Of a stretch of 64,000 bases of DNA, positions 1 through 17,260 are shown one piece after another (within the stretch, counting starts at the first letter, position 1; the number at the start of each line of letters is the position of its first letter). Origin of the DNA: Himantopus leucocephalus (Eukaryota > Chordata > Aves > Charadriiformes > Recurvirostridae). The notes under the pieces are model-generated. The model was not told where the DNA came from. It worked only from the letters and a program-made list of their open reading frames with translations, and made no database searches. The translations under genes and the position numbers were made by a program. The stretch spans positions 155,202,287 through 155,266,286 of the forward strand of contig RSEF01000001.1 of NCBI GenBank assembly GCA_003993805.1, read 5' to 3'.

Positions 1-5895
<5,895 letters not shown>

Positions 5896-7269
5896 TGATG
5901 AAGATTTAATCACTGTTGTTATGTGTTGTTGATATTTGCTTTCTGGTACAAGGTTATTACAAACATTGAGTAGTGTATTATGTAACCTTCCCTGTAACTC
6001 CAAAAGATGCCTGTAGAAAACAAATGACACACTCGATGTTTCTTAATTTTGCCAGAAGCGCCTTCAGTCAGGTTTTATCTGTTTCTGTAGAGTCACCATA
6101 TCTGGAAAGCCCAGTGGCTACAGGAAGCAGAAAGGCAAACATTAATTGTAAACCTGAAAATTTTGTCCAAAATACAGGCGGTAAGATTGAACGTGGGTGC
6201 TTATGTTGTCTCTTGATGTGTCTGTAGTCTATAATGAAAAAGCTACAAGCAGCCCTGGCTGAATGGAGTCAGCCACAGGCAAGACCATGACTATGCATGC
6301 CTTCAGTGATTTCTTCAAACAGGAATCAGCACTGCAATGTGTTGTATTTCAAACCAGATGTACAAAGTGACCTTATGTTATCCTACTTTCTACGTATTTT
6401 AGGCTCGACCTAAGTTTTCTTTGTTTTCTGTCATAGCTTTTAGGGTTAGGAATGCTGAAAAATCCTTCCGTTAATAAACATGATTACACTAACAAAAATC
6501 TTAATGGAAGACTCAGCACTATCAAAAAGTTGTTTTCTTTTGACAGATTACTCCATTTGCTCCAGTGGTTTAAACTACACCAGCAAAACAAGTCTTTGCC
6601 AGTGAAAGTTCCATTTCCATCATCATCCACCATTGTATTTTTAAGCATACATAATACTTAAGATTGCTGAACAAACGTAGTACGGGATAAAAAGTCCCTA
6701 GTATAAAAATGAATGAGATGTGAAAAGTGGTTCAGATGGATTATATGACTACTTTACCTGCTTTGGGTTTTTATCAACAGTTGAGCTTTTTACCTGACTT
6801 GGTTCTTGGACTATAATTGGATGAATCTTTCTACACAAAATGAAAACAGACTCAGCCTATTATGAAACTTGAAAGAAGTTTAGGACGTTCAGGAAATGTT
6901 GTCTCTATAATTAACTGTTTTTAGCAAAAAGAAGCTTTTATCTTGCATGCTTTTGACCAAATGTGGAACACTGCAGGTTTAGGATTCTTTCCACAAGTAG
7001 TTAAATATCAAAAAATGATGCAAGATATTTTTGTGTCATTTAGTATATCTCAAGAACCATCCCCATAAGCAATGTAATAAAAAAGTGATGTAGATTAGAA
7101 ATCTTGTGATTGTAATAATGTATATAAGTCTTTCTGTCCCACTAAAAACATTTGGAGTTATTCAGGTGAGGATTATCTGTCATAAAATATTGTATTTGAA
7201 TAAGTTAGCCTCCTCTTCTGCAAAACCTAAATGTCCACAAGCAGATTGCATGTCACTTGATAGTATTTG

Positions 7270-7460
7270 CTTGGCAGGGATTTCACCAGTGTCTCATGTG
7301 TGGCAAACTTATTTCCATTCCCTTTCCTCTGAAAACACACAATATCCATGTTCAGACAGCCATGGTGTGAAGCAGCTGGGTTACTTAATGAAGGATAACT
7401 GTCTGAAATTAAATCTTGGCAAAATACAGGACATTGTGATCAGAAGGAAGAAAATATCTG
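7270..7460 (+). mobile_element. Possible fossil of an L2/L3-clade LINE reverse transcriptase
   Basis: One frame reads LMKDNCLKLNLGK followed by a hydrophobic stretch. This resembles the block downstream of the catalytic YADD in L2/L3/CR1-clade reverse transcriptases, which has the pattern WM..N.LKLN..KT. Upstream, a QTYFHSLSSEN stretch could be a decayed copy of the segment that follows YADDTQLYF. The catalytic Asp pair is gone. The match is short and read by eye, so a chance resemblance is possible. Confidence 0.35.
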
Positions 7461-10457
7461 AGCCTTAGCTCTGTTGATTTAAAACTTGAGTTTTGTGTTG
7501 CTCTACCACTAGCCTAACTTCTTGTGTTGTGGCTTCAGAGCATCCCGATGGTGTTGGCTTCAAGCTGCTATCTAGAGGCAGTGATTCATCCTGTGGGCTG
7601 AGACCAGAACTCGAAATTTTATGTGCCACAAAACACAGGGTCACTGAGAATAATAGGGGAAATTTTGGAGGGTTGCAACCAATTATAGAATAACCATGGA
7701 GCAAAAGCAGTTCCTCAAAAATTTATAATGAAAGTGATCCCAAGGCCACACTGGCTCTGTGTTCCCTTCTGAACAATGCAGAATTTATCATAGTTCTGAA
7801 AGACTTGACCTTCAGTTATCCAGGGTTCCTCTCTACTTCAGAGAAAGCAGTTTGCTACTGCTGCAGAAGTCTGTGAGGGTGGGGGAATGGGGCAGTAGCT
7901 TTTTGAAGTTCAGCCCATTTCTGGGGAATTTTTTTCTTTGGGCACGATACTGACTTTGTCCCACCTTGTTCAGAACAACATACAACATGTATGATGATAC
8001 AACAGCTTTTTTTCATAATAGACCAGAAAAGAAATAATGACATTATAGGTTGGGGATCAAAAATAGAGTCTTTCTGGCTGTGTTTGCCGTATATAGACCT
8101 CTTGTTCTCAGGCAGTACAATGTTAAATTTTATAACTAAATAGAGTGAAGGAATAGATTTGTTTTATCTGAACGGACTCACATAGTTACCACCCGAATAT
8201 AAAACATGATGGATGTTTGTAAGGTGAAAGGGTTAGTTGTGATTGGTCAGACAAGGCAACCACACTTATTTCTGTTCTTTTCTGGATGAGTGTATTTCTG
8301 TATCAAGATGAGAAGAGGATCAAGTTATCCATCAGGACTGTGACCTAGTCATATAGGAAGTATTTATATTGCTTAGACTGATTTATATTGCACACTTTTG
8401 GGGGACAGAAGATAATCTTCTGTCAGTTGTTTTTGCAGCACCTCCCAGCTGCATCCCCATGGTGGGATTCCTATACAATATATCAAAATAATCAAAGGCA
8501 ATCAGCCTGGTAATAAAGTAGCAGAGAACAGTAAGAGAAGCTGTACCCAGAGGATAGATAACTGGAGTAGGGAATTTTAAACAATTAAAAATATTTCCTT
8601 TGTGTATTGCTTTCACCCAAAATGTATGTGTATCTGTGTACCGCTTTATCTTTGTCTGGCTCGTAATTGTTTCTCTGTCACTGCAGTGATGATGAATTCT
8701 TGAAACCTTGTTGTCCTGCTGTGTCAGGCAGCATCCCATCCCATAAAAAATAAACCTGCTCTTCTTGGGAGTCTGCACAAGCCCGAGCAATTAAAATTTG
8801 CTTTCAGTGAGCATTTGTGCAAGTTAAATTTGGTTGCTTGAATGTTCATTCAGGAGGGACCTCTGAGCACTCAACTTTCTTTGACTAAATGTGGTAAATC
8901 TGCTTCTGTCTATAGCTAGCTGTGTCTTCTTTTCTAGTGGATATTTATGAAATTAAAAACATACATTTTTCTGTGGTGTAAAAAGTTTCTTCAGCAAGAA
9001 CATGCAGTTTCTGTTATTGGAACTTGTGACACAGAACCACTACAGTATGTGAATAGGCCAAAATAAAAATACATTCCTTAAAAAGTCATAAGGAAATTAG
9101 TAAGTTGAATGCAAGTTTCCCAGCTGCATAATTTTTAATAATTCTGCCAAATTAATCATTTGTAAGGGTATGTTTTCTGTATGGCTGGCATTTAAAGCTA
9201 GTTATACAACATAATAGTTAAGATGCTGGTACCACACTCCCTCTTGTATAACTTAGCTCATGAAGATTCTGCTGCAGGATCTTAAATGAGCCCTAGATCA
9301 GTGTAGGGGAATGTACTAAAGCATGGGATAGGAACCTCGTAGCAGCAATGCCCAAGTGTGCCTGCTTGTTTTACTTGGAGCAAAGTTATTAATTGATTCA
9401 GGAGCAAGATCATTTGATTGCACAATCAGTATGGCTTTGTAAAGCTGATCACTGCTAAGACCTTGTTCATCAATGATCACAGATTTAAGACTAAGTTTTC
9501 TCCTCTAAGACCCTAGGCTATTACTAACTTGATATGCTTAGCTAGAGCAGCTAGTAGTCATCATATTGAGGATACATTCATCGCCATAAGTAATAGCGCT
9601 GTGACTAGCACCTTGCTTGAAGGTTGAGAAGGGCACTTGTAAACGTTCAGCGCAAAGAAGACATCCCCCTACAGTGCAGAGCAGCTGAGGAGTTGTTGTT
9701 TGTAACTATTCCAGCCCACTGGGATGTGTGCTAACAGAGGAACCAGAGCATCTCCCAGCAGACAGCTGGAGGAGGGTTGACCTGAATTATCCTCCTGTGA
9801 TACAATACTTGATCTCTGAAAGATTGTGGGATTAACATAAGAGTATTCAGAGAACACACAGAGTGGACAGCAGTGCCAAAGGCATGATCATGCCGCAGAT
9901 GTGTCTGGGAAGGACAAAGATCAGGTGTGTGCCTTTCTTACTGGCTACTGGTAGGAGCACAAGGGAAAACATACTCTGAGTAACAGATCCTTGAGCTTTT
10001 TCCTCTCCTGGCTCATCCATTGCCTTTGCGCTCATACAGCTGTCTCTTCCTTTGCAAAGAATTTATAATATTTTCTTGCAAAAGCACTTTCTCAGTAAGA
10101 GAAAGGTGGCTTCTGTTGTTCTATGAGATAGCTATAATGGGCTTAATTCCTTCCTTTAGATATTACGTGAAGTTATCTGTCTGAAATAACCTATATGCTA
10201 AGGATAAGCATTTTTCCTTCCTTTTCTGGGCGAATTGGACAAGGTATTCAGAAAAACACCAGGTTTTTCTTTAGAAAAAGAAAGAGTTGAAGAAAGGCAC
10301 CTAACTACTTTTCTCCTCTTGAGATGGCACCCCTGAATTTTAAACTAGTTTACCAGATTAGAAGGCTGCCATTTCTGAAGGTTAAGGGATTAAAGAGAAA
10401 GCTTCAAAACTGAGAAAACACATGGGCAAAACCTTAACACTCATAGTTCCAGCTTTT

Positions 10458-10752
10458 AGAGGTCCATTTAAGGCATTTCCCCTCTTGTGTTATGAGCATA
10501 AATTATCACCAGAGTATTATTGGTCTTGGAATTAAATGTGTACAAGACCCATGTCTTGTATATATATATCCTATATATTTCTATATCAGAAATATATCCT
10601 ATATANAGAGGTCCATTTAAGGCATTTCCCCTCTTGTGTTATGAGCATAAGTTATCACCAGAGTATTATTTGTCTTGGAATTAAATGTGTACAAGACCCA
10701 TGTCTTGTATGTATATCCTATATATTTCTATATCAGAAATATATCCTATATA
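10458..10752. repeat. Near-identical direct repeat of about 147 bp around a single N (likely assembly artefact)
   Basis: The segment 10458-10605 is repeated at 10607-10752 with only a few differences: A to G, G to T, and a shorter TA run. One N at 10606 separates the copies exactly. Two allelic contig ends placed side by side would look like this. A true recent tandem duplication is less likely because the N sits exactly at the junction. Confidence 0.85.
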
Positions 10753-11396
10753 TTTCTGTATCAGAAAAGGATCATTAAGGAGCAGACCTAGTCAGGCCCA
10801 GAAGATAATTTAAATTTGAAATTTATATGACTCCATTATAAAGAAATGATACATAATAATGTACATACTTTTGGTGAAGGCTATGATTCAGCAAAAGACT
10901 GAAATACGCTGAAGATTAACCGTGAGCATATGGTTATATCTGTCTGAAAGTTAGTACAAATATATAAATCAATTAATTTAAAAATAAAGTGCAAATGCTG
11001 TGTGAAGCTGTTAATGCAATTGTTTTGATTGTATATGTGTATTGTTGACACTCCTGATATAGAAGAGCTGGACGAAAAATGCAGATTCATCATTACTGAA
11101 ATGTTTTGCAAATTCATCATTAGTGTGCTAAATTGCCTGCATTAGGAATAAAAAAGCAAAAATATATTCTTATTTGCATATAAAAGTTAAAATTCAATAT
11201 GGTGCTTCATTACAAAATCCTCCTTAAATTTGAAAACTGGAGGAGTATACTCAACTTTGAAACAAAGAATTTTGCTGGACTTAAGACATTTTTTCAACAT
11301 TTCAGTTTTTTTCTAGAGCTGCCACAGAACCAAGAAATCGGTTATTCACACAGCTCTGATCATTTTGACGTTTGTAGCAGACTTTTTTTGCTTCAC

Positions 11397-11496
11397 NNNN
11401 NNNNNNNNNNNNNNNNNNNNNNNNNNNNNNNNNNNNNNNNNNNNNNNNNNNNNNNNNNNNNNNNNNNNNNNNNNNNNNNNNNNNNNNNNNNNNNNN
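11397..11496. other. Assembly gap (100 N)
   Basis: Exactly 100 N usually denotes a scaffold gap of unknown true size. It sits between exons 4 and 6 and is the best candidate location for the missing exon 5. The flanks are ordinary AT-rich intronic sequence. Confidence 0.95.
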
Positions 11497-11968
11497 TAGG
11501 TCCCCTCCTGGGCTTTCAGATCAGCCCCATTTATGATTTGAAATTCTGTTCCACACGGAACCAGATTCTCTCTTCTACCTAGTCACGTCCTAGGATTGCA
11601 ATATTCAGATGTATGTTTGCACTTCAAGAGTTCCTGCTCCGTTTCTGCTACTGGCTGGAGGCTGTGGGCCATATACAGAAAATAGTAGCGTATAGTCTAT
11701 AGTCCTCCACTAGAGAAGCTAATGGAAATGGTGCGACTCACACTCTTTAATGTAAGTGGAAAAGATCTGCCCCAATAATGTTTGTCTGTATTCATAAAAT
11801 AATCCACCTTTTCCTGGTGATTATCAGCATAAATATACACTTGGTTTCAGTGTTAAATGCATAGGATGTCTTAAATCATGCTAATCTGCAATTTTGCGGA
11901 TTATTGGGTAGCATTTTCTGTCTCACTGGGGCCATTAATCCTTATGTGAATTTTAGGAGACTGGTACC

Positions 11969-11987
11969 AAAAAAAAAAAAAAAAAAN
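11969..11987. repeat. Poly-A run ending in a single N
   Basis: A run of 18 A followed by one N suggests that the read assembly failed in a homopolymer. No duplicated flank is visible here, and the true length of the A run is uncertain. Confidence 0.85.
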
Positions 11988-12185
11988 ATTTAGCCTCAAA
12001 TTCCTGTGTAGACTGTAATGGCTCTTTGGGAGACCTTCCCACAGGCATACAGAACAAAATACCATACACCACTCCAGCAGTTCTGATTCTTTTTGTTGTC
12101 TCAAATGACAAACCTTGTGTACTGTGTTTGAAGCCACATTTGAGTCTGCTGTTATTTCTGATTTACTCTCCTTCTTTCCCTGCAG

Positions 12186-12323
12186 ATGGCTACACAACTG
12201 ATGACATAGAGTTCTACTGGAGAGGTGGAGATAACGCAGTCACTGGCGTGGAGAGGATTGAGCTTCCTCAGTTCTCCATCGTGGAATATAGACTGGTGTC
12301 AAAGAATGTTGTCTTTGCCACAG
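12186..12323 (+). CDS. GABRB4: GABA-A receptor beta subunit, exon 6 (loops B end, F, C start)
   Basis: This exon is 138 bp, the standard exon 6 length in GABRB genes. It opens with two bases completing the loop B Tyr (Tyr157 in beta-2), then [14 protein letters not shown]. Loop F follows as DNAVTG, then [20 protein letters not shown], and the exon ends within loop C at FATG with the Gly codon split. Mammalian beta-3 has DKAVTG and EHRLVSRN here. The Asn, Tyr and Lys differences, together with the loop differences in exon 9, argue for the paralogous beta-4 subunit. The acceptor is canonical. The donor immediately after is GCAAGT rather than GT, and the 138-bp length and the join to exon 7 fix that boundary. 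Confidence 0.96.
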
Positions 12324-12329
12324 GCAAGT
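12324..12329 (+). other. GABRB4: Non-canonical GC splice donor of intron 6
   Basis: The exon ends CACAG and the intron starts GCAAGT. Joining 12323 to 19795 restores the reading frame through Thr-Gly-Ala-Tyr-Pro-Arg of loop C. Apart from the C at +2, the donor matches the U1 consensus perfectly (CAG before, AAGT after), as is typical of GC-AG introns. Confidence 0.9.
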
Positions 12330-14479
12330 ATTGTCATTTGCCCGTTTAGTGTTTAATTTCCTTGTGTACAACAATTACTGGTTTATTAATCCTAATTATA
12401 TATAGTCTTAGTACTGTGCTGTGTGTTTGGCTAAAGAAATGATTTGATAAAGCCTGAAGGCAGAAGCCCATGAAATAGCATTTCTTGTTTATTTTTCTTT
12501 TTCATGTGTATGTGTGTGTAATACTTAACCAGGCGCCTAAATATTTATGATCTAAATAAATATGAAGTCATTCACCTCTGAATCATCAGTTTAAATGTAG
12601 CCTACAGGGTTACTGATCATACATAAGTACGTTTTGGCATACTAGGTCAAAACCCCACCATTTCTATGAACACCTCCCTACAACTTTTCAGTGTGTGTTT
12701 GTTTTGTTGCTGTATAGTGAATGGAATGCCTTTCATATCTTAATTTGCACTGATGGGTATACAGTACTGTATACATAGCCAATGCTTTTGTTATCTTTGT
12801 TACGATGCTAAAATTAAATCCCTGGTTTTCCTCCTTGTTTCATTGAAGACGTAATAAAAGTGACTGGTAACTCACAGCATTGGATGCCTTCAGGTGACAA
12901 AGCACAATGTTGATTTACATGCTTAATGTTAGACAGCAGCATAGGAAAATGTTATATAGGAAAAGACCAAAGCAACACAGAAAGCCATCAGCGAGTGTGG
13001 GGCCCCTATTTGGAACCTCCAGATTTTCAGTACTCTTCAGACCACAGGAGTGTGCTGTTCCATCTGTCCCGGCACACTAGAACAAATGAAGCACAGCTCT
13101 ATTATGTTTGTAAGCATCACTTCACCCACTCTTTGGACACAGCATCTGTTTCAAAGTACACAGAAACACAAGTTGTATTTCAGAACAAAATGTAAATATT
13201 GCTGGGACTGAAATTAATATGAGGGGGTTTGCCAACTGCTGCTGTTCTTGTTTATCGTTGTGAATGGAAGGGTGTTTTAAAGAGAAATCAATACTCTAAT
13301 CCTATATCCCTACGTTCTGCAGCCAGTGTTACCTTTGGCAGCCAGGGCTTACCTGCCCCTCCACAAGACCGGATATACTTTTGTGGAATGGCTTTTTGGA
13401 CAACAATGAGAATACAGAGAACTTATTTGGGAAGTTTTTATGACAGTCCAAAGCCACCTTTTAGTTCCATATGAAGTATTTAAGTAAAGACATGATTAAT
13501 AATTTAGAAATGAGAGAGATTTGTTAAATTCAGGAAAAAGAGAAATCCAAAGAGCTGTGAGACAAATATGAGAGAGAATGAAAACTAAGAGAAGACATTT
13601 CTATGACTGACCAAATATTCAGACTCATAACAGTTCTTTTCAAAAAAACTTGTGGAAGGAGTAAAAAAGTCTCATGCTTCAGGGTTTAAGACAGCACGAC
13701 ATTAGGGAGTAGGATGAGACAGTCACAGAGAACAGATTACTCCATGTTTCTTGTACCATTTTCTGAAGCCTATAATTTTTGTCAATGATGAAGACGTGAT
13801 ACTGCACTTACTATTATTTTGGTACAGGACATTATGAAAATGCTTGATTAATTATGAAATTTTGTGGCAGGTATTTCCATGCAGGGGAAACGTCACATTT
13901 GTTTCTCAAAACCACGTAATTAATTTTAAGTCTGAAGCATGCTAGTGAATCTGATGGATAAACTCAGCATACTCCTTTCAAATTTCTTCTCAAGACACTA
14001 CTTTTTTATCGTTCTAGTAATTAGGACCAGTTTCTATATTTTTGTGGAAAATAAGTCAGGCATGTTTTTTTTTCTTTGGCTTTTAGGTTATTGAAGTCTC
14101 AAGGGAAGATATTAATTCTTTGAGCACAGTATCTCAGTGAACATTTCAGAGATTTCAGTACTAGTGTGCTTTGATTGCATAAAACTAAAAGAAGACTTCA
14201 GAGTCTTGCCATAAACAGCTTTTGGAGTAGTTATTTCTCCTATCCTCCATGAGGAACAGTGCTGTATAATCTTGTGTAACTTATGCAAATGGAAATATCT
14301 GTTCCCATAGTTACTACTGAGAAGCGACAGTAAGCATGAGAAAAACCCCACAGATAATGACATAAAGCTGTGCAGGGCTGCAGGAATACTGGAGGAACTG
14401 CATGCATGTTGAAGCATAGCATTGGAGTTAAAAATTATCTTGCCAAATTAGCAAAATGGGTCTGGAAAAAAGTATAAAA

Positions 14480-15000
14480 GTGAGTATGGGCAAGTGCAAA
14501 ATACAACATTTATACAACTAATTATTCCTATCCAAATTCAGGAGAGGGAATACCAGGTTAGGCCAGATTTCTGTGTGTAGAAATCTAGGGGTTACTATTG
14601 GTCTCAGACTGAACATGAGCCAATAACGTCTTTTTTGGGGAAAAAAAACCAAACCCCACATCCTACAAGGAGTCTGACTTGCATTGCTGAGGCCTGAGCT
14701 GCGTATTTGTAGTCATGGGTAGCACTCTTCAAGACAGTTGTGGAGCAACAGAAGAGGGTCTAGGGAAAATTAGCAAGTAGGAAGTGTAGAAAATCGAATA
14801 CATGAGGTTGATGGAGAGCCAGGTATGATCATGTAGTTTAAAAAAAAAGAACACTTGGTGGGAAATAAAGTCTTCAAGCGTCTAGAAGGCATTTGCAAAG
14901 ACATAGGGAATAGGTTGTTCTCTTTATCCATGATGAAGAGAAAGGAGTTTTTAAATTGCTCTGAAGAAGAAAAATCGGGTTTGACTGTCCTTCTAATACC
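14480..15000 (+). mobile_element. Old, decayed CR1 LINE 3' segment
   Basis: Several short blocks in the right order match the 3' part of CR1 ORF2. These are a TCTAGGGGTTACTATTGGT block followed by CTGAACATGAGCCA (the LGVL...LNMS region), then a degenerate GGGTCTAGGG stretch, then GTCTTCAAGCGTCTAGAAGG and AGGGAATAGGTTGTTCTC near 14870-14930. Frameshifts and stops are frequent, so this is a much older insertion than the one in intron 8. It is in the sense orientation and the boundaries are approximate. Confidence 0.7.
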
Positions 15001-15119
15001 AACTGAAGGCCATACAGGCTATAAGACATCTAAAATGGCACTGGATGCCTATGTGTCAGTAAATGAATTAAGCCCATATTCAAATTATTTCAAATCAGTG
15101 CTGTCAATGGAGCCTAAAG

Positions 15120-17260
15120 AGCTATTCAGCTCTTGAACACCTCTATTCTTTCAAGTGAATAGCTCTTAGGACACTATTCAGTTGCCTAAAGGTAGGTATC
15201 TTGTGCCTCTTGAGATGCTGTAGCTGTAGCTAACTGCTTAGCAGTTAGGCTGCTGTTTCAGAATCTTACAGTCTCGTGTCCTATGTTCCAAACTAGTCCT
15301 TCAGTATTAATTACTTAACTAGTATTAAGTTCATTCTTCAGTAGCCTGAGGCATCTCAAATGACATTAGACACCTCTATACAGGCAATTAAATCCATCCT
15401 TAGAATCAGCTGGCTGTACGTCTAGATCTCCATGGTTTACACCATGTGCTTATGTGCATCCAGGTGTAAGTACCTGCATGCAAACACCTGAAATTTAGTG
15501 CCTAGACCTGTGAGCTGAATCCGCCTCCTAAATATTTGTTATCCAGAAATGCTGAGAAACTGAACAGGAATGGGGATATGTAAAACACCACCTAAAAGCT
15601 TCAAGTTGCACAGCAGTCACAGCCAGATTAGCAACCTCTTGGTAAGAGGAGGGTAGTCTTAAAAGATCTGAAAATTAATTATTTGCTGTATTCTGAAAGA
15701 TCAATCTGTAAAGTACATTTCCAATTAGCCAAAGAACCTTCCCAGAAGAACAGATTAAAATAAGAATTCTGTAACTGACCAACTCTTTTATCTGGGTTCA
15801 TACTTGGATAAAACAGCAAGAGACTAATTTAGCCTTGGAGCTAGATGTTTCAGCTTGCTAGCTTTTAATGAAATTGAAACAGAAACAAGTAATTACTTTT
15901 TACCAAGTGCCCAAATATATGAAAAAGGAATATTTTGAGCTGAGTTATTGATTAAGTATTTGTTTTCATGCCTGCATTCTCAATACTGTTGTTAGATTTA
16001 AATACTTCAGGCCAAATTCTGTTATTCCTGTACTATTTAAACTAGACCATAGACATCAACATGTCACATGAGATGGGAGGAAGGGGTAACAAATCTGGTC
16101 CCTGAACAGCAACGCTGTTCTTTAGGCAAAAACAAATTTTGATGGAACGTTAACAACTAGAATTTCCTGGTAATTAATCTCCAAATGTACTGAGCCTTAA
16201 TTGACAAATCATTATCTGAGCATAATCAGGCAAGTAACAGTGTAATTGTTGAGCTCACTAAGAAATCCATTTTTATTAAATAAATTACACAAGATGGTTC
16301 TTTCTTAGATAAATAAAGATCTGGACTTACAATCTTTGTTCCATGCAGGTTAGGACCTATCCTTTTCACTGAGCTTTAGCCATTGAGACAAAGAGGGGAA
16401 AATAAGTAAGGGAAATAAGGAATCTTCCTTCTTTTCATTCTTTTTTTCCCCACAGATTCCTGTGGTCTGTTTGCAGGAGGTGAGATATTATAGCAGGCAG
16501 CAGGCAGGGCTGCTAGAACATCTGTGAAGGCATAAAAGCAATACAGGTGAAAGTAATACAAACTTTTGTAGTCTCTGGGAGAGCTAGCTAAAGGAGAAAT
16601 CTGGCTGCATAGTATGAAAAAAGAGAGCTACCAGTTCATGTTCCAGTTTCAATCTAAACTATACAAAGACCAAATTATTCTGAGATTTCCTGAGATCCAG
16701 ACCTCCCAACAAAATTTGACCTTGGAAAATCACCACAAACCAGGGCGACATTCTATTTACCTCTATGAAACTGAGCAATGTGTCAACTCCAGTAAGTAAC
16801 CGTGATGCCAGCAAGACTTTTGGTTAGATTGCCCAGGAGCTACAGACCCTCAAAGCTTGCCCGGAGACTTGCAAGGCTGGGATTCATCTTGCTCTGATTT
16901 AAGGTGGATATAATTTCAGTGTCTACATATGAACTAAGTGTCTTAGTTGATGGGAACCCAGTCAATACAGGCCGTGGAGTCTGGAGACAAATTTGGTCCA
17001 CCAATAGGAGTCTATTTTAGGAAATGGATAATTCTCCAGGTTTCATTTACTAGGCTGACTAGATGAGCTAACTCTCCCATCAATGTAATTGAAGCTTAGA
17101 CACCTAGCTCATGTGTATGCAGTTAAAATGAGTTGCTTAATCAACTGCTGTTTGAGATGGCATAAGGCAGATGCCTTAGTCTCCAGCTGCTGATTGAAAA
17201 GATGTAGGGGCTATGTATGCTGGTGTCTGAGATGTCATAGGCCATCTCAAAAGGAACAGT
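15120..17260. repeat. Possible ancient interspersed repeat fragments (both orientations)
   Basis: Short phrases such as TTAGACACCT, GTTGCCTAAAGG, GAGGCATCTCAAATG (near 15350) and TTTGAGATGGCATAAGG (near 17151, inverse orientation) recur. They resemble the TTAGG-GCCTAA style repeats common in bird and reptile introns. Copies are badly decayed and I cannot name the family or give exact edges. Confidence 0.3.

Noticed and set aside
8205..8222. An ATGATGGA word between exons 4 and 6, tested as exon 5
   Set aside because: The frame around it hits a stop and lacks the Arg-Arg-Tyr-Pro and second Cys codons.
8383..8790. 135-codon minus-strand open frame
   Set aside because: No motif or homologue recognised; it lies inside the exon 4 to exon 6 interval and is probably a chance frame.
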